A stretch of DNA of 13,560 nt from Bacteroidota bacterium (GCA_029266015.1 JAJUFK010000038.1:1-13560); one strand, 5' to 3'. Shown: positions 1 through 8,484, numbered from the stretch's first letter. Translations and numbers: made by a program. Notes: generated by a model from the sequence alone, not told the origin.

Positions 1-91
1 ATTCTGTTTATACTGCCACAAATGTACATGTTTCAAATTATTTTCGTTAGGTGAAACGTAACATTTTTTTTGAATGAATACCAAATTATTA

Positions 92-376
92 TTACATATT
101 CATTATTACAAGTAGTATAGTGTATATCATGGTTGGTAATACAATTCCTTTTGATGCATTATCTAATTTTTTGTAATAAAAGAAAGAAAATAGAAAAAAT
201 ACAGGAATTATTGTCCAAATATAGATATTAGTTGCTAAATCCCAACTTTTAAGAATTGCAAGAAATTCATTGAAAGTCATGGTTTTAGTAAAAAAAATGA
301 AAATTGCCAACAGTGTAATTGGGGGAATTACAAGACCACACAATAATCCAAACCAAAATGTATTAATTTTTTGCAT
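92..376 (-). CDS. Small three-pass membrane protein, unknown function
   Basis: This 94-aa protein has about three hydrophobic segments: residues 8-29, 49-68 and 77-93. A short polar stretch with an acidic and a lysine residue (about 34-46) lies between the first two. I recognise no catalytic motif and no named family. Its ATG lies one base after the surE stop (TAATATG on the minus strand), so the two are almost certainly cotranscribed and probably translationally coupled. In many Bacteroidota surE is followed by envelope genes such as lpxB, so an inner-membrane role near lipid metabolism is possible. That is inference: the next gene lies outside the window. The reading frame is credible because of the tight operon spacing and the coherent membrane topology. 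Confidence 0.7.
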   Translation of the reverse strand: MQKINTFWFGLLCGLVIPPITLLAIFIFFTKTMTFNEFLAILKSWDLATNIYIWTIIPVFFLFSFFYYKKLDNASKGIVLPTMIYTILLVIMNM

Positions 377-377
377 A

Positions 378-1187
378 TTATAAAATAGAAGAATGATGAA
401 TAATTGATTTGGTATTTAATGAATGTAGTAACTGTAATGATTGTAAATCAGTAGTTTCAACTTGTAACGGCACTGCTGTTACAAAATTTTGTTTGAGTAA
501 CCATTCATCACTATCGGTAGCTTGTGGTTCATAATTGTCAAAATGTCCGGTAAGCCAGAAATAATCTTGATTGTGAGGGTCTGTTCGTTTGTCAAATTCT
601 TCAACCCAAATACCTTTAGTTTGACGGCATACTTGTATTCCTTGTATATTAGCAGTATCGTGACAAGGAAAATTTACATTTAAAAAAACATTGGGTTGAA
701 GTTTGTGTTTAATTACATGTGTAGCAATGGTTTGAATATATGGACGAAAAGGGTCAAAATCGGCATCGGGGCTAAAATCTAAACTTGAAAATGCTATAGA
801 AGGAATTCCATTAATAGCTCCTTCGCGAGCAGCAGCAACTGTCCCCGAATATATTGAACATATTGAAGCATTTGAACCGTGATTAATACCGGAAACGAGT
901 AAATCAGGGTTTTTACGGTCAAAAAATTTATCAAGTGCCATTTTTACACAATCTACGGGAGTTCCTGTCATGTCATATACTTGATATCCATTGGCGTGTT
1001 TATGTTTATGCAGTCTAACCGGAGTGCTAAATGTAATAGCATGTGCCATTCCTGAACGACCGGTATTGGGAGCTATAACCAATATATCTCCAATTTTACT
1101 CATTTCTTCTATAAGTACTTGTATTCCTTTGGCTTGTATACCATCATCGTTTGTTATAAATATAAATGGTCGTTCAGAATTTTGCAT
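378..1187 (-). CDS. surE: 5'/3'-nucleotidase SurE
   Basis: SurE is a cytosolic metal-dependent phosphatase that removes phosphate from nucleoside 5'- and 3'-monophosphates and is linked to stationary-phase survival. Counting from the alternative upstream ATG at 1232, the N-terminal FITNDDG motif carries the metal aspartates D29 and D30. The TGRSG segment gives S60, and the SGINHGSN loop gives N117; together these match the family's D-D-S-N metal site. The YSGTVAAAREG segment is also typical. I place the start at the ATG at 1187 (269 aa), because SurE proteins normally reach the NDDG motif within about 10-12 residues. The ATG at 1232 would add 15 residues and cannot be excluded. The gene diverges from pheT and heads an operon with the small membrane protein. 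Confidence 0.93.
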   Translation of the reverse strand: MQNSERPFIFITNDDGIQAKGIQVLIEEMSKIGDILVIAPNTGRSGMAHAITFSTPVRLHKHKHANGYQVYDMTGTPVDCVKMALDKFFDRKNPDLLVSGINHGSNASICSIYSGTVAAAREGAINGIPSIAFSSLDFSPDADFDPFRPYIQTIATHVIKHKLQPNVFLNVNFPCHDTANIQGIQVCRQTKGIWVEEFDKRTDPHNQDYFWLTGHFDNYEPQATDSDEWLLKQNFVTAVPLQVETTDLQSLQLLHSLNTKSIIHHSSIL

Positions 1188-1250
1188 ATAACTATTTTTG
1201 TTGCTAAAATACAATTTTTTATTCAAAGTCATTTATTCTACGTTTTAAAA

Positions 1251-1264
1251 AAAATGTACTTTTG
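1251..1264. promoter_or_regulatory. Divergent surE/pheT promoter with overlapping -7 boxes
   Basis: On the plus strand TACTTTTG (1257-1264) fits the Bacteroidota -7 box TAnnTTTG, 19 bases before the pheT ATG. On the minus strand TACATTTT (1258-1251) is a near match pointing towards surE, with a TTTG about 22 bases behind it. The two boxes share the TA at 1257-1258, so RNA polymerase could probably occupy only one direction at a time. The plus-strand -33 element is weak (TTTA at 1232-1235). Confidence 0.5.
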
Positions 1265-1283
1265 TTGTCTAAAAAAAATACAA

Positions 1284-3716
1284 ATGAAAATTTCATATAA
1301 TTGGCTCAAAGAATACATCAATATTGATTTAGATGTTGATACAGTTTCAAAAATTCTTACTGATATAGGTTTAGAGGTTGAAGGCTATGAATTGTTCCAA
1401 ACTATAAAAGGTGGCTTACAAGGTGTAGTTGTAGGTAAGGTTGTAACATGTCAAAAACATCCAAATGCCGACAAGTTGCATGTAACTACCGTAGATATTG
1501 GAAATAATACAATTGTACCTATAGTTTGCGGAGCTCCAAATGTTGCTGCGGGGCAAACAGTACTTGTTGCAACAGAGGGAACAAAATTATATTCGGGAAC
1601 TACTGAATTTGAGATTAAAGCAACTAAAATTAGAGGTGAAGTTTCGCAAGGTATGATATGTGCCGAAGATGAATTAGGGTTAGGTACAAGTCACGAAGGT
1701 ATTATGGTATTGCCAGATACTGTTGCTGCCGGTACATTAGCCAAAGATTTTTATAACATTCAAGATGATTATGTGTTTGAAATAGGGCTTACTCCTAATA
1801 GAATTGATGCAGCGTCGCATATTGGTGTAGCTCGTGATATTGCTGCATATTTAAGTGTTCAAGGTTCATGTACAGTTACAAAACCTTCGGTAATTGAATT
1901 TGTTGCCGGTTCTAAACCTATGTCTGTTAGTGTACATGTAGAAAATACAGAAGCGTGTCCACGATATACAGGTCTTGTTATACGAAATGTTACTGTAACG
2001 CAATCTCCGGAATGGTTACAAAATAAACTTCGTGCAATAGGTCAAAAACCTATAAATAACATAGTAGACGTTACCAATTTTATATTACATGAAATGGCAC
2101 AGCCTCTTCATGCTTTTGATTTAGCAAAAATTGAAGGTGGAAAAGTAATTGTACAAAATGTTCCTTCTAAAACACCATTTGTTACGTTAGATGGTGTTAC
2201 TCGAGAATTGCATGCCGACGATTTAATGATATGTAATGCCGTAAATCCAATGTGTATTGCCGGTGTTTTTGGCGGTATAGAATCAGGAGTTACAAATCAA
2301 ACAAAAGATATATTTTTAGAAAGTGCATATTTTAATCCGGTAAGTGTTCGTAAAACATCGCGTCGTCATGCTTTATCTACAGATTCTTCATTTCGTTTTG
2401 AACGAGGAATAGATCCTAATAATACCATATATGCATTAAAACGAGCAGCAATTCTTATTCAGCAAGTTGCCGGTGGCGAAATAGAATCAGATATATTTGA
2501 TTCTCACCCACAAGAATTTGCGCCTTTTACTATAGAATTGCAGTATTCAAAGATGTATGCTTTAATTGGTAAACATATAGAAAAAGATATAATTCGTAGA
2601 ATTCTAACAGCTCTTGAAATAGTAATTACATCAGAATCTGACAATACATTAACAGTACAAGTACCTCCGTATCGTGTTGATGTTCAAAGACAAGAAGATG
2701 TGGTTGAAGATATTTTACGGATTTATGGGTATAATAATATCGAAATTCCCGACGCAATTCGTTCTTCAATAGTATATTCTAACGGCGTAAATACAACTCA
2801 ATTAAAACAAAAAATAGCTGATATGTTAGTTGCAAGTGGGTGTTATGAAATCATGAACAATTCACTTACGCGTAGTACATATTATCAAAAATTTGCTCCG
2901 GAACTATTCGAAAAACGAGTTTCTATACTTAACCCTTTAAGTGCTGAACTTGATTGTATGCGAGCATCATTGTTGTTTGGCTGTTTAGAGGTTGTAGAGT
3001 ATAATAAAAATAGACAAATGAATGATATTGCAGTCTTTGAATTTGGAACAACCTATCATACTACAGGTTCTGAAGGAACTGTAACTCAAAAATATAATGA
3101 ACAACAACAATTGGCTATTTGTATAACCGGCAAACAAGCGCCACAACATTGGAATATACAATTAGCCGATTCAGATATTTTTGTTTTAAAATCATTAGTT
3201 GTAAGTGTATTACAAAAATTAGGTATATCAAAGTGGAAGTTTGTATCATTGCAACATTCATGTATAAGTGGTTTAGAATGTGTTGTAAACAAACGTGTAG
3301 TAGCTCGTTTGGGTATTGTAAAATCTGCCGTAAGTAAGCATTTTGATATTGAAAAACCATGTATGTATGCCGAACTGTATTGGGATACACTTATGCAACT
3401 TTACGGAACCCCAATTATATATAAAGAAATACCTCAATTCCCTGAAGTTCGTCGTGATTTGGCGTTGTTGTTAGATGCTCATATTGAATTTGAAACTATT
3501 AAAAAACTTGCGTTTGAAACCGAACGAAATTTATTAAAACATATGCAAGTTTTTGATGTATATCAAGGAAAAGGTATTCCCGAAGGAAAAAAATCCTATG
3601 CGATTTCATTTGTATTGCAAGATAAGGAAAAAACCCTTACCGATAAACAAATAGAAGGGGTTATGACAAAATTAATTGCAAAATTTAAAAATTCAATAGG
3701 CGCTGAATTACGATAA
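1284..3716 (+). CDS. pheT: Phenylalanyl-tRNA synthetase beta subunit
   Basis: This is the beta subunit of the cytosolic alpha2-beta2 enzyme that charges tRNA-Phe. The 810-aa length fits the family (about 795 aa in E. coli). From the N-terminus there is the MKISYNWLKEY opening; an EMAP-type tRNA-binding OB fold at about 42-155, with the typical HPNADKL segment; the B3/B4 editing region, with the RYTGL motif; B5, around the VEDILRIYGYNNI segment; the catalytic-like core; and a C-terminal anticodon-binding FDX-ACB domain over the last 94 residues, opening with FPEVRRDLAL. The frame stays open upstream to 1119, but that part overlaps surE and its promoter, so the ATG at 1284 is the start. pheS is not adjacent, as is usual in this phylum. 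The 3' end overlaps the convergent downstream gene by 9 nt. Confidence 0.97.
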   Translation: MKISYNWLKEYINIDLDVDTVSKILTDIGLEVEGYELFQTIKGGLQGVVVGKVVTCQKHPNADKLHVTTVDIGNNTIVPIVCGAPNVAAGQTVLVATEGTKLYSGTTEFEIKATKIRGEVSQGMICAEDELGLGTSHEGIMVLPDTVAAGTLAKDFYNIQDDYVFEIGLTPNRIDAASHIGVARDIAAYLSVQGSCTVTKPSVIEFVAGSKPMSVSVHVENTEACPRYTGLVIRNVTVTQSPEWLQNKLRAIGQKPINNIVDVTNFILHEMAQPLHAFDLAKIEGGKVIVQNVPSKTPFVTLDGVTRELHADDLMICNAVNPMCIAGVFGGIESGVTNQTKDIFLESAYFNPVSVRKTSRRHALSTDSSFRFERGIDPNNTIYALKRAAILIQQVAGGEIESDIFDSHPQEFAPFTIELQYSKMYALIGKHIEKDIIRRILTALEIVITSESDNTLTVQVPPYRVDVQRQEDVVEDILRIYGYNNIEIPDAIRSSIVYSNGVNTTQLKQKIADMLVASGCYEIMNNSLTRSTYYQKFAPELFEKRVSILNPLSAELDCMRASLLFGCLEVVEYNKNRQMNDIAVFEFGTTYHTTGSEGTVTQKYNEQQQLAICITGKQAPQHWNIQLADSDIFVLKSLVVSVLQKLGISKWKFVSLQHSCISGLECVVNKRVVARLGIVKSAVSKHFDIEKPCMYAELYWDTLMQLYGTPIIYKEIPQFPEVRRDLALLLDAHIEFETIKKLAFETERNLLKHMQVFDVYQGKGIPEGKKSYAISFVLQDKEKTLTDKQIEGVMTKLIAKFKNSIGAELR

Positions 3717-4223
3717 TATTGTAATACAGTTATTTACCTGAATCAATGTGTCGTATTGTAACCCTAATTGAGGATTATGTTTTAGAAATTCAATGTTTAA
3801 TGCATATAATTCATTGTTATAGTCATCCATAAATAAGCAATTATCAGGAGTAAACAATGAATCAGGTTGAGAAGTGAAGTTTCGTTCACATACCGAAAGT
3901 TGATATTGATTGTCAACTTCATATACAATAGGTAACCCTTGTGTTCTGCATATAAACGGACGATGTTCGTATATAGAACAAAGATTGTGTATTAAAAATA
4001 TACATTGTTCATTTGTTTCGGTTTTTGTAAATGCCGTTTTATTAGAAAAAGTTTGAGCTATAGCAAATGCCTCTATTGGCAAAATTCCAAAATTCATACA
4101 GCAATGGTAACATGCTTTTGAACATTGCATATGTGATGAATGCATGTTTTCTAACCGTTTAATGTCTAAATCTAAACGGTTTCGCAAAGAAATATAATGT
4201 GAGATAAATTCCTTAATAATCAT
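3708..4223 (-). CDS. YkgJ-family cysteine-cluster protein
   Basis: This 171-aa protein carries the CxxxCxxCC signature of the YkgJ family (Pfam zinc- or iron-chelating domain): C34, C38, C41 and C42. Further family cysteines follow at C74, C82 (CSIYEHRPFIC) and C92 (in the ICRTQGLP segment), plus C112. Such proteins are thought to bind a metal or Fe-S cluster, but the biological role is unknown; some have been proposed to act as maturation or modification factors. It has no signal peptide or membrane segment, so it should be cytosolic. It converges on pheT and its stop lies inside the pheT 3' end (9-nt overlap), with no room for a terminator between them, so antisense read-through is likely. 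The start at 4223 is supported by a -7 box just upstream. Confidence 0.85.
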   Translation of the reverse strand: MIIKEFISHYISLRNRLDLDIKRLENMHSSHMQCSKACYHCCMNFGILPIEAFAIAQTFSNKTAFTKTETNEQCIFLIHNLCSIYEHRPFICRTQGLPIVYEVDNQYQLSVCERNFTSQPDSLFTPDNCLFMDDYNNELYALNIEFLKHNPQLGLQYDTLIQVNNCITILS

Positions 4224-4241
4224 AGATTCATAAAATAGTTA

Positions 4242-4249
4242 CAAATATA
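4242..4249 (-). promoter_or_regulatory. Probable -7 box for the YkgJ-family gene
   Basis: On the minus strand this reads TATATTTG, a full match to the Bacteroidota -7 consensus TAnnTTTG, 18 bases before the ATG at 4223. No TTTG is found at the expected -33 distance, so the call rests on the -7 box and its position. Confidence 0.45.
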
Positions 4250-4336
4250 GTACTTAAAAGTACATTGTATAGTATTTACCATAATTGTATTACGTGTGCA
4301 TTTATAAATAGTTTGATACTTTTTTTGTATGTCGAA

Positions 4337-4355
4337 ATGTCATAAATTATGACAT
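4337..4355. promoter_or_regulatory. Palindromic operator candidate upstream of dnaK
   Basis: ATGTCATAA-A-TTATGACAT is a perfect 9+1+9 inverted repeat, 116 bp before the dnaK start, in the intergenic region shared with the divergent YkgJ gene. It resembles a binding site for a dimeric regulator with TGTCA/TGACA half sites. It is not the CIRCE element bound by HrcA. Control of dnaK is inferred from position only; the site could equally serve the divergent gene, or both. Confidence 0.5.
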
Positions 4356-4471
4356 GGTTTAATTAATTATTGAGTGCGCCGTGACACAATTACATAGAAA
4401 TTACTAAAAAACAGCATGGCATAATGCTTGAAAAACGTTGAAAAAAATGAACATTTTAAAACAAAATAACG

Positions 4472-6376
4472 ATGGGAAAAATCATTGGAATAGATTTAGG
4501 GACTACAAACTCGTGTGTTTCTGTAATGGAAGGAAACGAACCAGTTGTAATACCCAATAGCGAAGGTAAACGTACAACACCTTCGGTAGTGGCGTTTGTT
4601 GAGAACGGCGAACGTAAAGTAGGAGATCCTGCTAAACGACAAGCAATTACAAATCCTGAAAAAACGATTAATTCAATTAAACGTTTTATGGGAGAAACGT
4701 TTGACGAAGTACAAAATGAAATACCACGTGTGCCCTATAAAGTAGTTAGAGGCGATAATAATACGCCACGAGTACAGATAGACGACAGGAAATTTTCTCC
4801 ACAAGAAATTTCTGCAATGGTACTTCAAAAAATGAAAAAAACAGCTGAGGATTATCTTGGACAAACAGTTACAGAAGCTGTAATTACAGTGCCTGCATAT
4901 TTTAACGATGCGCAACGTCAAGCGACAAAAGAAGCTGGTGAAATAGCAGGTTTAACAGTGCGTAGAATTATAAATGAACCTACAGCTGCAGCTTTGGCAT
5001 ATGGTCTTGATAAAAAACATAAAGACATGAAAGTAGCTGTGTTTGACCTTGGTGGTGGAACTTTTGATATTTCAATACTTGAATTGGGTGATGGAGTATA
5101 TGAAGTTCGTTCTACCAATGGTGATACACATCTAGGTGGTGATGATTTTGATCAAGTAATTATAGATTGGTTGGCAGAAGAATTCAAAAAATCTGAAGGG
5201 CCTGATTTACGTAAAGATCCAATGGCTTTGCAACGATTAAAAGAAGCTGCCGAAAAAGCAAAAATTGAGCTATCAAGTTCAACTACTACCGAAATTAATT
5301 TGCCATATATAATGCCTGTAGATGGTATTCCCAAACACTTAGTGCGTAATTTAACTCGTGCTCAATTTGAACAATTGGCAGATAAATTAATTCAAGCCGT
5401 AATTCCGCCATGTGCTCAAGCTCTTAAAGATGCTAATTTAACAGCTTCAGAAATTGATGAGGTAATATTGGTAGGTGGTTCTACACGTATTCCGATTATT
5501 CAAGAAAAAGTGCAACAATTTTTTGGAAAAGTACCGTCAAAAGGAGTAAATCCTGATGAAGTTGTAGCTATAGGTGCAGCTATTCAAGGAGGAGTGCTTG
5601 CTGGTGATGTAAAAGATGTATTGCTCTTAGATGTTACTCCTTTATCGCTTGGAATTGAAACCATGGGTGGGGTAATGACAAAATTAATAGAGGCAAACAC
5701 TACAATACCTACTAAAAAATCTGAAACATTCTCTACTGCTGCAGACAATCAACCTTCGGTAGAAATTCATATTTTACAAGGTGAACGTTCTATGGCTCGC
5801 GATAATAAAACTATAGGAAGATTCCATTTAGACGGAATTCCACCAGCTCCACGTGGTGTGCCTCAAATTGAAGTTACCTTTGATATTGATGCTAATGGTA
5901 TTTTACACGTATCGGCTAAAGATAAAGCTACCGGAAAAGAACAAAGCATTCGTATAGAGGCATCTTCAGGTTTGAGCGAAGATGAAATTAAACGTATGCG
6001 TGACGAAGCAAAAGCTAATGAAGCTGCCGATAGAGAAGCAAGAGAACGTATAGATAAATTAAATCATGCTGACAGTTTAATTTTCCAAACAGAAAAACAA
6101 TTGAAAGAGTTTGGCGATAAATTACCTGCCGATAAAAAAGCACCGATTGAAGCAGCTCTCTCAAAATTAAAAGAGGCTCACAGCAAACAAGACCTTGCAG
6201 GTATAGATGCGGCAACAGCCGAATTAAATACTGTATTCCAAGCTGCATCGCAAGAAATGTATAATACACAACAACAAGCAGGTTCACAACCTAATGCAGG
6301 TCAAAGTTCAAGTGGCAGCCAATCAAAAGGAGGCAGTGATGAGGTTACCGATGTTGATTTTGAAGAGGTAAAATAG
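4472..6376 (+). CDS. dnaK: Chaperone DnaK (Hsp70)
   Basis: DnaK is the ATP-dependent cytosolic chaperone that works with DnaJ and GrpE in folding, disaggregation and the heat-shock response. The 634-aa length is normal. The nucleotide-binding domain (about 1-380) starts with IGIDLGTTNSCV and contains VFDLGGGTFD and the ILVGGSTRIP segment. The VLLLDVTPLSLGIET linker leads to the substrate-binding domain (about 390-500) and the helical lid. The tail is rich in Gln, Gly and Ser and ends DVDFEEVK, as is typical of bacterial DnaK. No dnaJ or grpE is adjacent. No clear TAnnTTTG box precedes the gene, which may reflect a different heat-shock promoter. A strong terminator follows. Nothing in it looks damaged. 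Confidence 0.98.
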   Translation: MGKIIGIDLGTTNSCVSVMEGNEPVVIPNSEGKRTTPSVVAFVENGERKVGDPAKRQAITNPEKTINSIKRFMGETFDEVQNEIPRVPYKVVRGDNNTPRVQIDDRKFSPQEISAMVLQKMKKTAEDYLGQTVTEAVITVPAYFNDAQRQATKEAGEIAGLTVRRIINEPTAAALAYGLDKKHKDMKVAVFDLGGGTFDISILELGDGVYEVRSTNGDTHLGGDDFDQVIIDWLAEEFKKSEGPDLRKDPMALQRLKEAAEKAKIELSSSTTTEINLPYIMPVDGIPKHLVRNLTRAQFEQLADKLIQAVIPPCAQALKDANLTASEIDEVILVGGSTRIPIIQEKVQQFFGKVPSKGVNPDEVVAIGAAIQGGVLAGDVKDVLLLDVTPLSLGIETMGGVMTKLIEANTTIPTKKSETFSTAADNQPSVEIHILQGERSMARDNKTIGRFHLDGIPPAPRGVPQIEVTFDIDANGILHVSAKDKATGKEQSIRIEASSGLSEDEIKRMRDEAKANEAADREARERIDKLNHADSLIFQTEKQLKEFGDKLPADKKAPIEAALSKLKEAHSKQDLAGIDAATAELNTVFQAASQEMYNTQQQAGSQPNAGQSSSGSQSKGGSDEVTDVDFEEVK

Positions 6377-6408
6377 TTTATACAAAACTGTAATTAATAT
6401 TAATAATT

Positions 6409-6447
6409 AAACCGCTGTAAATAATGTTTTTACAGCGGTTTTTTTAT
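6409..6447 (+). terminator. Intrinsic terminator of dnaK
   Basis: A perfect 12-bp stem, AAACCGCTGTAA (6409-6420) with TTACAGCGGTTT (6430-6441), encloses a 9-nt loop and runs straight into a T tract (6438-6445). It lies 33 bp after the dnaK stop. It marks the end of the core block; the recombinase module begins just after it. Confidence 0.9.
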
Positions 6448-6467
6448 TTTTATAACTTTGTTAACTT

Positions 6468-6500
6468 TTTGCTTTTTGCGTGAAATTATTGTTATATTTG
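6468..6500 (+). promoter_or_regulatory. Bacteroidota-type promoter for the HTH-integrase operon
   Basis: TTTG (6468-6471), a 21-base spacer and TATATTTG (6493-6500) match TTTG-N19-21-TAnnTTTG. Transcription would start near 6507, leaving a leader of about 70 nt before the HTH gene ATG at 6577. That leader contains the GCGACTTA direct repeat. Confidence 0.6.
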
Positions 6501-6515
6501 CTACATATTTGTAAC

Positions 6516-6545
6516 GCGACTTAAATAACAGTAAGGTGCGACTTA
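6516..6545. repeat. GCGACTTA direct repeat in the HTH-integrase leader
   Basis: GCGACTTA occurs at 6516-6523 and 6538-6545, 22 bp apart start to start (about two helical turns). It lies between the promoter and the first codon of the HTH gene. Plausible roles are an operator for the adjacent HTH protein or an accessory site for the recombinase. Both are inferred from position only. Confidence 0.4.
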
Positions 6546-6576
6546 TAACTACTTATTTATACTTAATGTAATTGAT

Positions 6577-7134
6577 ATGCCTAGTAGCAAATTTATACTT
6601 CTAAAGAATTGTGATATCTGTGGTAGTCCGTTTAATGCAAAAACGGTTTACTCAAAGTATTGTTCCAAAAAATGTTCAGAAGCTGCAACCCGTAAAAAGA
6701 AAGCACAAGAGAAACAACAAGAGCAAAACCAAAAGTTAGCTGAGAAAATACCAACAGACCGCCAATATATTTCCATAGCAGAAGCTGTTTTGCTATTTGG
6801 CATTTCGAGAGATACGATATATCGTTTAATCAGAAAGGGTAATATTCCTGCTGTTAATCTCGGAGAACGTTTAACACGAATTAGTCGAGCACATATTGAA
6901 GTAATGTTTCCAAAGGCAAAAACAATATCAGCATCACAGCCTGAAACAATAAGCACACGAATCAATTACAATCAAGATGAATGTTATACTGTAGGTGAAA
7001 TAACATCGAAGTTCGGAATATCTGCCTCGACAGTAAATAATGCCATTCGCAAAAATGGTATTCCAAGAAAGCAAATTGGAAAATTTGTATATGTTCCTAA
7101 AGTAGAAATAGACCGAATATTCTCTCAACGATAG
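6577..7134 (+). CDS. Excisionase-like protein: zinc ribbon plus two HTH domains
   Basis: This 185-aa protein is a probable DNA-binding accessory factor. Near the N-terminus C12xxC15 and C29xxxC33 form a zinc-ribbon-like pattern. A Lys/Gln-rich charged linker follows (about 40-60). Then come two helix-turn-helix units of the excisionase/MerR-like (HTH_17) type: one at about 64-110 (ISIAEAVLLFGISRDTIYRL) and one at about 137-184 (YTVGEITSKFGISASTVNNA). The gene ends 11 nt before the integrase ATG, so the two form one operon. In Bacteroidota elements such small HTH proteins next to an integrase often regulate excision. This one may be a recombination directionality factor or a repressor of its own promoter. 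Family assignment of the HTH units is confident; the role is inferred from position. Confidence 0.75.
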   Translation: MPSSKFILLKNCDICGSPFNAKTVYSKYCSKKCSEAATRKKKAQEKQQEQNQKLAEKIPTDRQYISIAEAVLLFGISRDTIYRLIRKGNIPAVNLGERLTRISRAHIEVMFPKAKTISASQPETISTRINYNQDECYTVGEITSKFGISASTVNNAIRKNGIPRKQIGKFVYVPKVEIDRIFSQR

Positions 7135-7145
7135 AACACAGAACT

Positions 7146-8426
7146 ATGAAGAAGAAACTAGCAAAAACCAAATGTACTGTTAAACTTCGCAAATCCGAAT
7201 ATCAAAACGAATGGTATTTAATACTTGAAAGCTATCCTGTTTTTAAAAATGGAACAGATAAGCCAAATCGAATTATCGAAGCACTAAATAGAACAATAAA
7301 AACGCCAGTATGGGATAAAACACGAACTGCCCGAACAACTGCTGATGGTGAAAAAACATTCAAACCCAAAAGAGATGTTAATGGTGTAATTCAATGCAAA
7401 AGTCCGATTGACCAAGATGCTTGTATTTTTGCTGATGGTGTTAGAAGCCTTCGCCAAAAGGAATATGATAATGCCGATTTATATACAGAAAAAGAAGCAG
7501 AACTTGCTGTTCAAAACAAACGTCAGAACATTGATTTTATTCAATACTTTCTGAAAGTATCAAAAGACCGACATCGAAACAGCTCACAATCAATTATTGT
7601 AAATTGGAATCGTGTTGGAGAGTTGCTTAAATTATTTAACAATAATCAGCCGTTGCCATTCTCTCAAATTAATACAAGTAAAGCCGAAGAAATTCGCAGG
7701 TTCTTCCTTTCAGTTCCTTGCGGAGGAAATAAAAAAGGCATTGTTTCTCATAATACTGCTTCTACTTATTTTAGTATTTTTAAAGCTGGGTTAAAGCAAG
7801 CGTTTATTGATGGTTATTTATCTGTAGATATTTCAGCCAAGATAAAAGGTATAAAAGAGGAGGAAAGTCGTAGAGAACACCTTTCGATTGAAGAATTAAA
7901 TATACTTGCAGAAACTGCATGCGAGCGCCCAATAGTGAAACGTGCCGCACTTTTTTCAGCTTTAACAGGTATTCGGCATTGTGATATACAAAATTTAAAA
8001 TGGAAAGATATACAAGCAAATGGGGAACAAATATTTCTCAATTTTACTCAACAAAAAACAAAGGGAGTGGAATATATGCCAATACCAAAACAAGCACTTC
8101 AACTTTGCGGTGAACGAGGTAAACTGGAACAGCTTGTTTTTGAAGATTTACCAGCCCCCTCATGGATTTCAAAACCTTTAAAACGTTGGATTCAATCTGC
8201 TGGGATTACCCGAAATATAACCTTTCATTGTTTTCGGCACACTTATGCAACATTACAATTGAGTAGCGGTACAGATATCTATACCGTTTCTAAAATGCTT
8301 GGACACCGTGATCTTAAAACAACTCAGATTTATGCTAAAGTTGTAGATAAAACAAAGCGTGATGCTACAGATAAAATTAAAATCGAACTTGGGAAAGATA
8401 AGAATGAGGGAGAATTTAAATTTTGA
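7146..8426 (+). CDS. Tyrosine-type site-specific recombinase (integrase)
   Basis: This is a 426-aa phage/transposon-type integrase with its catalytic residues in place: R277 (ALTGIRHCDI), K304 (QQKTKG), H361 and R364 (HCFRHTYAT), H387 (MLGHRDLKTTQ) and the nucleophile Y396 (IYAKV). The layout is an N-terminal arm-binding region (about 1-125), a SAM-like core-binding domain (about 128-225) and the catalytic domain (about 245-410). It is of the kind carried by Bacteroidota conjugative or mobilisable elements and islands. It is not an integron integrase: the extra IntI-specific insertion near the catalytic patch is not apparent, so it should not act on the attC site downstream. It is cotranscribed with the preceding HTH gene. 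The gene is intact, so the element may still move, but I found no attachment-site pair. Confidence 0.93.
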   Translation: MKKKLAKTKCTVKLRKSEYQNEWYLILESYPVFKNGTDKPNRIIEALNRTIKTPVWDKTRTARTTADGEKTFKPKRDVNGVIQCKSPIDQDACIFADGVRSLRQKEYDNADLYTEKEAELAVQNKRQNIDFIQYFLKVSKDRHRNSSQSIIVNWNRVGELLKLFNNNQPLPFSQINTSKAEEIRRFFLSVPCGGNKKGIVSHNTASTYFSIFKAGLKQAFIDGYLSVDISAKIKGIKEEESRREHLSIEELNILAETACERPIVKRAALFSALTGIRHCDIQNLKWKDIQANGEQIFLNFTQQKTKGVEYMPIPKQALQLCGERGKLEQLVFEDLPAPSWISKPLKRWIQSAGITRNITFHCFRHTYATLQLSSGTDIYTVSKMLGHRDLKTTQIYAKVVDKTKRDATDKIKIELGKDKNEGEFKF

Positions 8427-8449
8427 AATTATCAGTTTTATAAAATAAG

Positions 8450-8457
8450 TATCTTTG
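8450..8457 (+). promoter_or_regulatory. -7 box for the 262-aa hypothetical gene
   Basis: TATCTTTG matches TAnnTTTG exactly and lies 27 bases before the ATG at 8485. A TTTTG at 8421-8425 is the nearest -33 candidate, but its 24-base spacing is long. The TTG at 8455, a possible alternative start codon, is part of this box, which argues against using it as a start. Confidence 0.45.
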
Positions 8458-8484
8458 ACAATTATTCACAAAAATCCTCAAACT

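Noticed and set aside
19..26. TACATTTG -7 box on the minus strand at the left edge
   Set aside because: It matches the consensus, but there is no -33 partner, and the downstream gene, if any, lies outside the window.
1119..1283. Upstream extension of pheT by 55 residues
   Set aside because: It overlaps surE and the divergent promoter, and PheT proteins begin at the MKISYNWLKEY segment encoded from 1284.
4372..4377. GAGTGC as half of a CIRCE element for HrcA control of dnaK
   Set aside because: No TTAGCACTC partner 9 bases before it and no TAA continuation; only a 6-base match.
8455..8484. TTG start for the 262-aa hypothetical protein
   Set aside because: The TTG forms the end of a TATCTTTG -7 box; the ATG at 8485 gives a normal leader length.
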